Below are positions 7,632 through 16,981 of a stretch of DNA of 44,192 nt, in pieces (within the stretch, counting starts at the first letter, position 1; every line of letters begins with the position of its first letter). A model generated the notes under the pieces. The model saw nothing but the letters and a program-made list of their open reading frames with translations. It was not told the DNA's origin and searched no databases. Source of the DNA: Planctomycetia bacterium (GTDB lineage: Bacteria > Planctomycetota > Phycisphaerae > Phycisphaerales > SM1A02); assembly GCA_005792145.1 (NCBI GenBank), contig SXSS01000086.1:1-44192 (forward strand), in the 5' to 3' direction. A program made the position numbers and the translations under genes.

Positions 7632-9020
7632 TCAACGCGCGCGCGCCCAGCGCAGTAATTCCAGAGGAGTCGGTGGTTTTCCTTGCATCAGCACGCCAAT
7701 ACGGAAGACACGAGATGCGATCCAAACGAGCGCAATCGTCGAGAATGCATTGACGGCAAGCGCCGCCGCGATTTGCCATAGTGGGATTGGCTCCACCGCT
7801 CCGGTGGTGCGCAATACCATCACAAATGGACCGATCGGCGGGACAAAGCTGGTGATCGTCGCCAACCAACCCGTTGGATTTTCTGAAATTGGAAGCCAAA
7901 GCAACAGTGGAATCATCATGACGATCATGGCAGGTTGCACCAGTGATTGAGCTTCGCGAAGATCGCTGACTGCGCTGCCAACTGCAGCCATAATTGCGGC
8001 AACCATGAAATAGGCAAGCAAGAACCAGAAGAAAAAGAGAATCAGACTTGAAAGAGGAACGATGTCAAGCATCGTCAGGAATGCAAGGCCGGCAATTCCA
8101 GCAGCGCCATATGTAGAGAGCATAAGGAGGCTGACGAATCCTTGTCCAAGGATTTTTCCCGCGAGAAGTTCCAGCGGGCTTGTCGCAGAGAGAAGAACTT
8201 CGATCACCTTGCTTGATTTTTCCTCGATCGTTGTCGTGAGCAATTGATTTGCGCTGGTGAATGCGGCGATCCACATGAGCATCATAAATCCGCCCGGAAT
8301 CATAAAACGCAATTGCAGATTTTCACTTGCCTTTGCACCAGTACTTGTCAAGCGTGCCGTTTGTGCTTGTGGTTGGCGAACAAGAGCCATTGCTTTGGCG
8401 AAATCATTTCCTGTCCGTTCCACGCGCGCAGCAACTGTCGCTCGGCGGGCGACTCGTGTAAAGAGAGCGGTTGTCTTGGCAGGAGAATTGGAGGGGACGA
8501 GAAGCGATATATCCGCATCAGCCGGAGGATCTGCCGCAAGGAGTACTGCTGGAATTTCTATGAGCGCAAGCAGTTCGCCACTTTGAACTTGATCGCGTGT
8601 CGCCGCAAGATCGGCATCGATGGAAATGGACCGCACTGAGACTTCGACAGTTGTTGTAATGTCGGTCAGACCATCAAGTGCATCAAGATCGCCGCTCTGG
8701 TTTTTTTTCAGCGCATCGCTGATCGCCGCGGCAGGCGAGTTTTTCTCTGGATTTTTTGGCTTCTTATATAGATCAAACGCTTTTTCGATTGCGCGCGCCA
8801 CTGAGCCATCGGAGTCCGCGACCACAATTGTTCCGCGAACTGGAACTTCATCATTCGATATCAGGAAAGGCATCACGCCAATAACCACAAACATCACGAG
8901 GGGAAAGAGAATCGCTCCAAAGATAAATCCTTTCGTCAGCACAGTATGGCGAAACTCGCGTATCGCGATCGTGGAGATGCGAGAAAAACGAAATCCACTT
9001 GACTTATTTTTGTCAATCAC
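7632..9020 (-). CDS. ABC-2 type transporter permease (NatB-like)
   Basis: 462 aa. Topology is typical of NatB/ABC-2 permeases: one N-terminal TM (GAILFPLVMFVVIGVMPF), a large extracytoplasmic domain (about residues 55-225), then five to six TMs (GFMMLMWIAAFTSANQLL onward). The EEKSSKVIEVLLSATSP motif, characteristic of Na+-export and antibiotic-export permeases, is present near residues 265-281. GTG start overlaps the ATPase stop by 4 nt (GTGA), implying translational coupling. With the preceding ATPase it should form an exporter; the substrate (ion, drug or lipid) is not determined. Confidence 0.92.
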   Translation of the reverse strand: MIDKNKSSGFRFSRISTIAIREFRHTVLTKGFIFGAILFPLVMFVVIGVMPFLISNDEVPVRGTIVVADSDGSVARAIEKAFDLYKKPKNPEKNSPAAAISDALKKNQSGDLDALDGLTDITTTVEVSVRSISIDADLAATRDQVQSGELLALIEIPAVLLAADPPADADISLLVPSNSPAKTTALFTRVARRATVAARVERTGNDFAKAMALVRQPQAQTARLTSTGAKASENLQLRFMIPGGFMMLMWIAAFTSANQLLTTTIEEKSSKVIEVLLSATSPLELLAGKILGQGFVSLLMLSTYGAAGIAGLAFLTMLDIVPLSSLILFFFWFLLAYFMVAAIMAAVGSAVSDLREAQSLVQPAMIVMMIPLLLWLPISENPTGWLATITSFVPPIGPFVMVLRTTGAVEPIPLWQIAAALAVNAFSTIALVWIASRVFRIGVLMQGKPPTPLELLRWARAR

Positions 9021-9994
9021 GCCGCACCTCGCGCTGGCTGTCGTGCGTGACCGCCGTGTTCTGTGACCAAGCGCACAAAGACATCGTCGAGAGAGACGCG
9101 CGCAATCTCAATTCGTCGGCAGGGGACGGCAGCGAGCGCGTGCGACATCACCGTGTGTGGGTCTGTTCTTTCATTGATAAGCAGAACCGTAGTCCGTCCA
9201 TCGTCGGCAGTTTTCACTGATTCGATTCCTGTGATCGCTTCGAGCGCACGAAGATCGATATTGATTCCTGGAAGTGGTTCGATCTCGACTGCGCGTGGGG
9301 AAAATCTCTGCGAGACTTCTTGTATAGACGAGTCGAGGATTTTTTCTCCACGATTGATCAATACAACGCGCTCGCACAACTGCTCGGCTTGTGCCATCTG
9401 ATGCGTGGAGAGGAAAATTGTGCGTCCTTCACGATGCAAATCTTGAACAGCCGAAATGAGAATGCGTGCATTGACAGGGTCGAGGCCAGAGAATGGTTCA
9501 TCAAGCACGATCAGATCTGGTTCGTGCAGAACTGCGCCAATAAACTGCACTTTTTGCTGCATACCTTTGCTGAGTTCTTGGCAGCGAGATCGAAAAACAC
9601 CAGGAAGCTCAATTCGTTCAAGCCAACTTTCGACACGAGACGTGAGTCCTTGCCTTGGCAGACCCTTCAGTCGTCCGAGATAGATCAGAAATTCCCCAAC
9701 GCGCATTCGTTTATAGAGCCCGCGTTCCTCCGGCAAATATCCAATTCGATCCTTTGCGTCCAGCGCATCTCCACCTAGGACGCGAAGTTCTCCACTGTCT
9801 TGACGAATGAGCGACATAATCATTCGAATTGCGGTGCTCTTGCCAGCGCCATTGGGGCCGAGCAAACCAACCAGAGATCCCCGCGCAACTTCGAGATCAA
9901 GATGTCGGACAGCTTGAACCGCTGCGAATCGTTTCGCAACCCCACGAAGAATCACAGCTGGTTGATTTGTCGAATTCGTGATGAGTGGAATCAC
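9017..9994 (-). CDS. ABC transporter ATP-binding protein (NatA-like)
   Basis: 325 aa. Walker A GPNGAGKST at residues 46-54, signature LSKGMQQK at 141-148 (the variant usual for this exporter group), Walker B LIVLDEP at 161-167, and the H-loop in STHQMAQAE. The C-terminal extension ends with VSLDDVFVRLV, as in NatA/CcmA-type ATPases. The GTG start overlaps the stop of the LolA-like gene by 4 nt, and its own stop overlaps the permease start the same way. It energises the NatB-like permease encoded directly behind it. Confidence 0.95.
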   Translation of the reverse strand: MIPLITNSTNQPAVILRGVAKRFAAVQAVRHLDLEVARGSLVGLLGPNGAGKSTAIRMIMSLIRQDSGELRVLGGDALDAKDRIGYLPEERGLYKRMRVGEFLIYLGRLKGLPRQGLTSRVESWLERIELPGVFRSRCQELSKGMQQKVQFIGAVLHEPDLIVLDEPFSGLDPVNARILISAVQDLHREGRTIFLSTHQMAQAEQLCERVVLINRGEKILDSSIQEVSQRFSPRAVEIEPLPGINIDLRALEAITGIESVKTADDGRTTVLLINERTDPHTVMSHALAAVPCRRIEIARVSLDDVFVRLVTEHGGHARQPARGAA

Positions 9995-10917
9995 TTCTTC
10001 GCAGGTTTCGTTGGTGGGGTCGGGGTTGCTGGTGTCGTTGGAGTTGCAGGCGCAGGGTTCTTCGCCGCATTGACAAGTGCTTGGATTTCAGGAGGCAGCG
10101 CGAAAACTGCTGGGTCGATTGGGCTGAACTCGACTGCGCTGATAGTCAGAACTTGTTTCTGCCCCATCATGGAATTTTCTTGGACTTTGGCAACTGTTCT
10201 GCCTGAAAAAGCCTCGAAATTCTTGTATGTCGTGGTCACTTCAATTTCACCAATCTGTGAATTCACCTTGGCTGATGAACCAATCATGTGTCCTGATTCG
10301 ATGCTGTAAAAACGCGTCGCTTCATCTGCGCCGCACTTCAATTTGACTTGATAGCAAGGAGCTCCTGCAAAGGTTATTTTTCCTTGGACAGTTGGAGCAT
10401 CGCATCCCATCGCTGGATTCAGTTCAGCTGCGATGCTAGATTCGCGAAGGACTCGCGTAAGTTCTTCTGGCGTCATAATGCTCGCTCCACGCATTGGATC
10501 GATCGACCAACCCGTGGTTCCGTTGACACCTTGACGGATTTTTCCAAAGCCTGGAATTTCTGTTTCGATGAGCAACATATTTGGATCGACAGATTTGGTG
10601 ACGATCGTTCCTTTGAGAGATTGTGCCGGCATTTCAATATTTCCAGTTTGCGTTCTGGCTGTCTGCATACGGATCAGGTCCGCTCCGCCACTTGCTTCGA
10701 TCGCCTTGGCGAAAATCTCCTCCGCGCTTGGCATTGTCCCTGATGTATCGAGCGTTCCCTTGCTCGGCGCAGGGGCTGATGGCAACTTCAAAGATGGATC
10801 TGTCTTTTGATCTTCATTTGCTGTTTGACCAATCGCAAAACTCGAGAATGCGATGAGAGCAACAACTGTCAAGAGTGCTGGTGCGAATTGAATTGGGGAT
10901 TTTGCGTTCTGCTTCAT
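9991..10917 (-). CDS. Secreted LolA/LppX-like lipoprotein-sorting family protein
   Basis: 308 aa with a signal peptide (hydrophobic segment about 12-30, cleavage near FAIGQ). Residues 67-260 show the pattern of planctomycete outer-membrane lipoprotein-sorting-like proteins: an N-terminal AEEIFAKAIEASGG helix, then alternating strands including GNIEMPAQSLKG, GTTGWSIDP, the EELTRVL helix, CYQVKLK and FYSIESGHMIG. Such half-barrels carry lipids or lipoproteins in other families. The C-terminal tail is Pro/Thr/Ala-rich (PATPTTPATP). It is the first cistron coupled to the ABC genes (GTGA overlap), which suggests that it hands material to or from that exporter. That role is inferred. Confidence 0.75.
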   Translation of the reverse strand: MKQNAKSPIQFAPALLTVVALIAFSSFAIGQTANEDQKTDPSLKLPSAPAPSKGTLDTSGTMPSAEEIFAKAIEASGGADLIRMQTARTQTGNIEMPAQSLKGTIVTKSVDPNMLLIETEIPGFGKIRQGVNGTTGWSIDPMRGASIMTPEELTRVLRESSIAAELNPAMGCDAPTVQGKITFAGAPCYQVKLKCGADEATRFYSIESGHMIGSSAKVNSQIGEIEVTTTYKNFEAFSGRTVAKVQENSMMGQKQVLTISAVEFSPIDPAVFALPPEIQALVNAAKNPAPATPTTPATPTPPTKPAKK

Positions 10918-10934
10918 AGTGTTTGTTGGCTTTC

Positions 10935-12383
10935 TTATCGGTTTTTTACTTCGGACAAATTTTCAGAGCGTTCGTGCGCGATCCATTGAAGCGCGTCACG
11001 AAGTTCGCAATCGGGAGAGGAAGTGTAGTCGCCACGAGTCGGAGGTGTGCCGATCTGCTGGCTCACCCCGATTCCTTCGACCATATTGCCAGAAGGTGTT
11101 CGAAAGTCACCAATTGCATGAAGGAGGACATCGCCATTTTGCAGATTGTGTGTTGTTGCAGGCAATGCCGCACCCGCGGTTGTCTGGCCGAATGGTTGAG
11201 CACGCTTCACATCCAACAATCCTGCCGCGAAAATTTCAGATGTGCTTCCAGTGTGGCCATCGATGAGGATTGCAACCGGTCCTGTAAAAACTCCGATTGA
11301 ATTGCCAGTGCGATCGACCGTTCGAGGATTGGTGCGAAAGTCGATCTTCATATCTCGGCCGCGCATCGTTCCGAGTGATGTTGGTTCTTGAAGAAAATGT
11401 CCTGCGACTCCAGTTGCCATCAATCCGAGTCCTCCAGGATTGCCGCGAAGATCGATCACGATTCCATCCGCAGTTCGAAATGTGTTCAATGCATCGTCGA
11501 TGGTTGCGGAGAGCGCGGTCATCCAAATGCTGAAGCTGAGATATCCGATGCGTCCAGTTTTCGATGGATCTCCACCGATACTTTTGATCTCATCTTCACT
11601 GAGCCAGCACCACTTGGATTCTGCCGCAAATGGCGGAAGATTTCCCATCTTGACCAATTCGCCTGGTGGGTCGTCGAAGGTGATGAAGATCTCGTGCTCT
11701 TGCGCGTTTGAATCGACGAAGAGATACTTCGGGCTCATTCCAGGACGACCGCCGATGAATGCGCTGACTGCTTGTTCGCGAGCAAGTCGCTCGAGCGATG
11801 TTCGCGGTGGACCAAACTCTTTGATGATTGGGTCGATCGCATCACCGTCGGATGAAATCAGTTTCCAACCCGTCTTGATTCCGGCTATTGCTGCTGGACT
11901 TTTTTCGGCAACGCGTGTGACGATCACATCGCCGCCAAGAACTTGCACTGTGATTCCCGACCAACCGCCAACAGCACCTGGCGAACCCGAAACAGAATTT
12001 GGAATAATTGCAAAGTGACTTTCGCCTAGCGTCTGAAGCATGTCGCGAAGAACGGTCCGAAACATTTCAGCGTCGGTTGCCGCAACGGCGCGGTCGCGAA
12101 ATTGCAGGCGCGTTTCATTCCACTGAACTTTATTGATTGCAGGATCAGGATGCGTGTCGCGAATGATCGCCCAGACTTGGTCAAAGACCATCCCATTCAG
12201 CAACGCCTGCGACTCTTCCAAGGGTTGATCTGCTTGCAGCGCTGGCTTCACTGTTGGCGAAGTCATCGCCGGTGATGCTGTGGGATTCGATTGGCATCCG
12301 CCGAGGAAAGTCGCAGTGACCATCGCAGTCAGGCAGGAGATAAAAGGTTGTGGCATTGGTGGGATTATCGCATAAAGAGGCAT
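10935..12383 (-). CDS. S41 family peptidase, lipoprotein (tricorn/IRBP-like)
   Basis: 482 aa. A lipobox LGGC at residues 27-30 follows a short hydrophobic stretch, so it is probably a membrane-anchored lipoprotein; starting at the second Met (12356) would give a more standard 20-residue signal. A PDZ-like segment (GITVQVLGGDVIVTRV...AAIAGIKTGWKL) precedes the TSPc core with IGYLSFSIW, GIVIDLRGNPGG and the nucleophile Ser in TGSTSEIFAAG. The Lys of classical Ctp proteases is replaced (GQTTAGA), which is the tricorn/IRBP-type arrangement. The 17-bp gap to the LolA-like gene suggests one transcription unit. Divergent from metH. Confidence 0.9.
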   Translation of the reverse strand: MPLYAIIPPMPQPFISCLTAMVTATFLGGCQSNPTASPAMTSPTVKPALQADQPLEESQALLNGMVFDQVWAIIRDTHPDPAINKVQWNETRLQFRDRAVAATDAEMFRTVLRDMLQTLGESHFAIIPNSVSGSPGAVGGWSGITVQVLGGDVIVTRVAEKSPAAIAGIKTGWKLISSDGDAIDPIIKEFGPPRTSLERLAREQAVSAFIGGRPGMSPKYLFVDSNAQEHEIFITFDDPPGELVKMGNLPPFAAESKWCWLSEDEIKSIGGDPSKTGRIGYLSFSIWMTALSATIDDALNTFRTADGIVIDLRGNPGGLGLMATGVAGHFLQEPTSLGTMRGRDMKIDFRTNPRTVDRTGNSIGVFTGPVAILIDGHTGSTSEIFAAGLLDVKRAQPFGQTTAGAALPATTHNLQNGDVLLHAIGDFRTPSGNMVEGIGVSQQIGTPPTRGDYTSSPDCELRDALQWIAHERSENLSEVKNR

Positions 12384-12401
12384 AAAATGGGGATGAAAAG
12401 G

Positions 12402-12455
12402 TCATTCATCCGTTTATCCGGATGAATGATAGCGCTTTCGTGAAAACGCCGATAT
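12402..12455 (+). promoter_or_regulatory. Hairpin leader of metH
   Basis: tcattcatccg (12402-12412) pairs perfectly with cggatgaatga (12419-12429), 6-nt loop; a second weaker hairpin, gcg-c-ttt/aaa-a-cgc (12432-12449), follows directly before the start. The gap to the divergent S41 gene is only 81 bp. It may be a 5'-UTR regulatory structure of metH or a dyad operator shared by both genes. I could not match it to the cobalamin, SAM or SAH riboswitch consensus. Confidence 0.5.
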
Positions 12456-12464
12456 CCTTATGTC

Positions 12465-15400
12465 GTGGCTCCAACCTTTCTCGGTCAACTCGATTTGCGA
12501 ACGCTCGTCTTTGACGGAGCGATGGGCACATCAATTCATGCTTGTGCGGATTGCACGCCGGCGGATTACATCGGCCGCGATAATTGCACGGACATCTTGG
12601 TGCGATCGCGACCAGACATCATTCAGCGCATCCACGAAAGTTTTCTTGCAGCAGGTGCGGATGTTGTGGAGACTGACACCTTCGGAACCAACAAGCTTGT
12701 TGCCGCAGACTTTGACGAAGAGATGGTGAGATGGGTATATGACCTGAATGTTGAAGCGGCGCAGATTGCTCGCGCCGCCTGCGCAAAATATTCCGAACCC
12801 GGTCGACCTCGATTCGTCGCAGGTTCGATGGGACCGGGAACGAAACTCATCACGCTCGGTCAAGCATCATGGACGGTGATGACGGATTCGTATCGAGAAC
12901 AGGCGCGCGGTTTGATTGATGGCGGCGCTGATTGTTTCATGATCGAAACTTGCCAAGATCTCCTGCAAATCAAATGCGCGGTGACCGCGTGTTTGGAAGC
13001 GCTCGAAGCGGCAGGAAAAACGGTTCGCGATATGCCGATTCTTGTTTCTGTGACGATGGAGACCACGGGAACGATGCTCTTGGGTTCCGACATCAGCGCG
13101 GTTGTGAACGCGCTTCGACCATTTCCTATCGCTTCGCTTGGATTGAACTGCGCAACAGGACCGACGGAAATGACGCCGCATCTTGCGCACATTGCCAAGC
13201 ATTGGAATCGCCCATTTTCCGTGGTGCCAAATGCTGGATTGCCGATTTTGGTCGAAGGTCGAACTGAATATCCACTGCGCGCGGAGGACTTTTCGCTTGC
13301 AATGCGCCGCTTTATAGAGGAGTTTGGAGCCAACATTGTTGGAGGTTGCTGCGGAACAACCACCGAACACATCGCCGCGCTTCGCAAGGCGGTTCCTTGG
13401 TCTTCGACGAAGGCAAGCAGAGCAATCGAGTTGCCAGTTCCAGCGTGTTCCAGTCTGTATACCGAAACCGAATTTCGCCAAGACAATTCGTTCTTGATCG
13501 TTGCCGAGCGAACGAATGCAAACGGGTCAAAGAAATTCAAGACACTGCTGGACGCGGAGGATTGGGACGGTCTCGCATCGATGGCCAAGGAAGAACTTCG
13601 CGATGGTTCACATGTCTTGGATGTCTGTGTTGATTTCGTCGGTCGAGATGGCGTGCGAGATATGTCCGAAACGATATCGCGATTTGTGCGGCAAGTGAAT
13701 GCACCGTTGATGATCGATTCGACGCAAGCAGATGTGCTTGAGGCGGGATTGCAGCATGCGCCAGGTCGCTGCATCGTGAATTCGATCAATTTGGAGGATG
13801 GCGAGGAGCGGATGAATCGCATTTGTCCACTCCTGAAAAAGTATGGCGCTGCGTGTGTCGCATTGACGATCGACGAGGATCCGCAAGCAGGTATGGCGAA
13901 GACCGCTGTTCGCAAGTTGGAGATCGCCGAACGCATCCATGATTTGTTCACGCGCAAGTGGGGCTTGGACGAATCCGATCTCTTCTGGGATCCGTTGACA
14001 TTTACAATTGCCACTGGAAACGCAGACGATCGAAAGCTGGGACTGGAGACACTCGAAGGAATTCGGCTTATTTCCCAGCGCTTTCCGCGGTGCTCCATCA
14101 TCCTTGGACTTTCGAATATTTCATTTGGTTTGAAACCAGCGGCTCGGGCGGTGCTCAACAGTGTGTTCTTGCACGAAGCGCGAGCGCGTGGATTGACTGC
14201 GGCAATCGTTCATGTCTCGCGCATTCTGCCAGAGAGCAAGATTCCCCCAGAACATTGGCAGGCCGCGCAGTGGCTGATCTTTGATCGCAGAGGCGCGGAT
14301 CGTCCTGAAGGCCAGCCAGAATCATTTGATCCACTTCTACATTTTATTTCCCTCTTTCCAGATGGCGTGGCATCAGTCAAGGCTGCGCCGATGGAGACTC
14401 TTGGAATCGAGGATCGTCTGCAACGGCACATCATCGATGGAGAAGAAAAGTCTCTCGAAGCTTCGCTTGACGAAGCCCTCAAAACATATTCGCCGCTGGC
14501 GATCATCAATGATTATCTCTTGGCGGGAATGAAGACAGTTGGCGAGTTGTTCGGAGCGGGTCGTATGCAATTACCTTTCGTCTTGCAGAGTGCCTCTGTC
14601 ATGAAGAAAGCAGTCGCATTTCTCCAGCCGCATATGGAGCGCGTTGGCGTTGACGCGAAGCCAAAGGCCACAATCGTGCTTGCAACTGTCGCAGGCGATG
14701 TCCATGACATCGGCAAGAATCTTGTTGACATAATTTTGTCAAATAATGGCTATAAAGTCCACAATATCGGCATCAAGCAGAGCCTCGCGCAAATCTTGGA
14801 TGCATGGCGAACCACTGGCGCAGATGCGATCGGTATGAGCGGATTGCTTGTGAAGAGCGTGACGGTGATGGAAGAAAATCTGCGAGAAATGAATCGTCAA
14901 GAGATTCGCGTGCCAATCATGCTTGGTGGCGCTGCGCTGACGCGACATTATGCAGAGGGCCATCTCCGCAAGGTCTATCAAGGCGAACTGTATTACGGCC
15001 GTGATGCGTTCGAAGGACTTTCGGTGTGCGAAGCGATGGCAACTGGAACACTGCCTTCCATCAACTCAGAGATCGATGCGCGTCTTGCCAAGCGTGCGGC
15101 AGTTGATGCCAAGGTCAAAGCGAACGCGCTGCGCGCAAGCGAGATCACCGCTGTTGGTGTTGCATCGAAGAGCAATGAATTCGATCCAGCGTTTCCTGAT
15201 ACCGCAAACTGCGATGCAGGCGCGACCGTTGGCGGAGTCTTGCTCCATAACAATCCGATTCCAGATCCACCGTTCTGGGGATCGCGTTTGGTGGAACGAC
15301 TCGATCTGGACATGATCTATCCCTTCATCAATCGAACCGCGCTTTTCCGCGGGCAGTGGGGATTTCGTCGTGGAGATTTCGATGATGCCGCATATGCCAA

Positions 15401-16052
15401 ATTCCTCGCCGATGAAGTCGAGCCGATTCTCACACGATTGAAGGGGGAATGTCGTCAAGAAAAAATCCTCCGACCTGCTGTGGTGTGGGGATATTTCCCT
15501 TGCAATTCGTCCGATATGGATCTCATCATCTATGACCCAGTCGATCAAGACCGAGAGATTGAACGATTCTCGTTTCCTCGTCAGAAGGCTGGTCGAAAAA
15601 TCTCGATCAGCGATTTCTTCTTGCCCACGACGAGTGGCAAGCGCGATGTGCTCGCGCTGACTTGTGTGACGATGGGAACAGAAGCAAGCGTTCGAGCAAA
15701 GTCACTCTTTGAGCGCAATCAGTACACGGAATATTTGTACTTGCACGGTATGGGAGTCGAGTGCGCGGAGGCTCTCGCGGAAATGTGGCATAAGCGTGTG
15801 CGTATGGAACTTGGCTTTTCGCACGAAGATGACCCGAAAGTCGAGCGACTCTTTCAACAACATTATCGAGGTAGTCGATATTCATTTGGATATCCCGCAT
15901 GCCCGGATATGGCTGATCAAGAAAAACTGTTCCGTCTGCTCAAGCCAGAAAGAATCGGATGTGTGCTGACCGAGAATTATCAAATTGATCCAGAGCAGTC
16001 GACCAGCGCGATCATTGTGCATCATCCGCAGGCGAAGTATTTTTCGGCGTGA
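12465..16052 (+). CDS. metH: Cobalamin-dependent methionine synthase
   Basis: 1195 aa, full length compared with about 1227 in E. coli. Transfers methyl from methyl-tetrahydrofolate to homocysteine through cobalamin. Domains in order: homocysteine-binding barrel (FDGAMGTSI near the start; zinc ligands in LGLNCAT and GGCCGTT, about residues 229 and 295-296), pterin-binding barrel (NERTNANGSKKF-like AERTNANGS, then FVGRDGVRDM), cobalamin cap helices, cobalamin-binding domain with GDVHDIGKN (axial His about 747), and the AdoMet reactivation domain (FLPTTSGKRDV, YLHGMGVECAEALAE, GYPACPD). GTG start; an out-of-frame ATG lies 5 bp upstream. No SD. All parts are in one chain, so no separate reactivase is needed. 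Heads a unit with the FluC-like gene 45 bp downstream. Confidence 0.97.
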   Translation: MAPTFLGQLDLRTLVFDGAMGTSIHACADCTPADYIGRDNCTDILVRSRPDIIQRIHESFLAAGADVVETDTFGTNKLVAADFDEEMVRWVYDLNVEAAQIARAACAKYSEPGRPRFVAGSMGPGTKLITLGQASWTVMTDSYREQARGLIDGGADCFMIETCQDLLQIKCAVTACLEALEAAGKTVRDMPILVSVTMETTGTMLLGSDISAVVNALRPFPIASLGLNCATGPTEMTPHLAHIAKHWNRPFSVVPNAGLPILVEGRTEYPLRAEDFSLAMRRFIEEFGANIVGGCCGTTTEHIAALRKAVPWSSTKASRAIELPVPACSSLYTETEFRQDNSFLIVAERTNANGSKKFKTLLDAEDWDGLASMAKEELRDGSHVLDVCVDFVGRDGVRDMSETISRFVRQVNAPLMIDSTQADVLEAGLQHAPGRCIVNSINLEDGEERMNRICPLLKKYGAACVALTIDEDPQAGMAKTAVRKLEIAERIHDLFTRKWGLDESDLFWDPLTFTIATGNADDRKLGLETLEGIRLISQRFPRCSIILGLSNISFGLKPAARAVLNSVFLHEARARGLTAAIVHVSRILPESKIPPEHWQAAQWLIFDRRGADRPEGQPESFDPLLHFISLFPDGVASVKAAPMETLGIEDRLQRHIIDGEEKSLEASLDEALKTYSPLAIINDYLLAGMKTVGELFGAGRMQLPFVLQSASVMKKAVAFLQPHMERVGVDAKPKATIVLATVAGDVHDIGKNLVDIILSNNGYKVHNIGIKQSLAQILDAWRTTGADAIGMSGLLVKSVTVMEENLREMNRQEIRVPIMLGGAALTRHYAEGHLRKVYQGELYYGRDAFEGLSVCEAMATGTLPSINSEIDARLAKRAAVDAKVKANALRASEITAVGVASKSNEFDPAFPDTANCDAGATVGGVLLHNNPIPDPPFWGSRLVERLDLDMIYPFINRTALFRGQWGFRRGDFDDAAYAKFLADEVEPILTRLKGECRQEKILRPAVVWGYFPCNSSDMDLIIYDPVDQDREIERFSFPRQKAGRKISISDFFLPTTSGKRDVLALTCVTMGTEASVRAKSLFERNQYTEYLYLHGMGVECAEALAEMWHKRVRMELGFSHEDDPKVERLFQQHYRGSRYSFGYPACPDMADQEKLFRLLKPERIGCVLTENYQIDPEQSTSAIIVHHPQAKYFSA

Positions 16053-16097
16053 CGACTTCGTAGCCACAACTCCGCAAAAATCAGCGATAATAAGTTT

Positions 16098-16973
16098 GTG
16101 CAGAATCACGAGTTGCTATTGATCGGTTCAGTGGGGGGCGGCATTGGAGCGTGGGCTCGTATCGTCATTCGCGACGAATTTGTCTCGAAGGGAATCGCAA
16201 GTTGGAAGATCGTCATGGCAATCAATCTGCTTGGCAGCGCAGTGGCTGGCATCGCACTGCGAATGACTGAAGGATCTTTCGGGTGGGCGTTTTTTTCGCT
16301 TGGATTTCTCGGTGGATTCACAACATTCAGTTCGATGTGCGTTGATATTGTTGTGCAGTGGATTGCCGGTCGGCGTCGTTGGGCGGTCACCGTCGCGATG
16401 GGAACCATGATCGGTGGTCCGCTCATTGCTTGGATTTGTTCTTTCATCACTGCGATGTTCTGGGCTCGCAGTTCAATTTCAACCGCGGCAATCGCTTCAC
16501 TTGCAGGTCGACGAGTCGCTCATCACATTTCTGGATTGGTCGGCATCACAATGGGTGGTTTCATCGGCACTGGCATACGCATCTTTATGCAATTCCTTGC
16601 GCCAGCAATCGGATTTCCAGTCTGGACCGCGACCGCGTTGGTCAATGTGATCGGATCTGGATTTGCAGGATTCGTTTTTCGTTGGCTTTGCTCTTTGGAC
16701 GCAAATGGCGTTGCGCTTCACGATCCCTCGCGCAGATTGACCCTTGAGCGTCTTCTGATTTTTGGTTTCGCCGGGGGATTGACCACAATGAGCACGCTCT
16801 CGATCGAGATTGTCGAAGCGATGCACCACTCGCTGCTGACCGCACTCTTGATTGGCGGCGTGAACCTTGTTGTGGGATTGACACTCACAATTCTTGGATG
16901 GTGGATCGCATATCGCTGTTTTCCGGCGCGAGAATCGATCGGTCAAATTCCAATTTCGAATAAAGTGAAATAG
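16098..16973 (+). CDS. Tandem-fused CrcB/FluC-like membrane protein
   Basis: 291 aa, twice the length of a normal FluC fluoride channel. Residues 1-122 and about 145-275 each carry the family landmarks: GGGIGAWAR / GGFIGTGIR, INLLGS (N43) / VNVIGSG (N183), and GGFTTFSSM (74-80) / GGLTTMSTL (226-234), each with four predicted TMs. Single FluC units dimerise antiparallel; here the two halves are joined by about 20 residues (RSSISTAAIASLAGRR) with no clear extra TM, so the topology is open. The Phe box is eroded: only F77 remains of four expected Phe, the others being M80, M231 and L234. GTG start, 45 bp after metH. No fluoride riboswitch seen upstream. Fluoride export is plausible but not assured. 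Confidence 0.88.
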   Translation: MQNHELLLIGSVGGGIGAWARIVIRDEFVSKGIASWKIVMAINLLGSAVAGIALRMTEGSFGWAFFSLGFLGGFTTFSSMCVDIVVQWIAGRRRWAVTVAMGTMIGGPLIAWICSFITAMFWARSSISTAAIASLAGRRVAHHISGLVGITMGGFIGTGIRIFMQFLAPAIGFPVWTATALVNVIGSGFAGFVFRWLCSLDANGVALHDPSRRLTLERLLIFGFAGGLTTMSTLSIEIVEAMHHSLLTALLIGGVNLVVGLTLTILGWWIAYRCFPARESIGQIPISNKVK

Positions 16974-16981
16974 GAGAGCCT

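Noticed and set aside
12384-12464. SAM, SAH or cobalamin riboswitch before metH
   Set aside because: The gap is only 81 bp and has no recognisable consensus; kept only as an unassigned hairpin leader.
16053-16097. Fluoride riboswitch before the FluC-like gene
   Set aside because: 45 bp is too short for the motif, and its conserved segments are absent.
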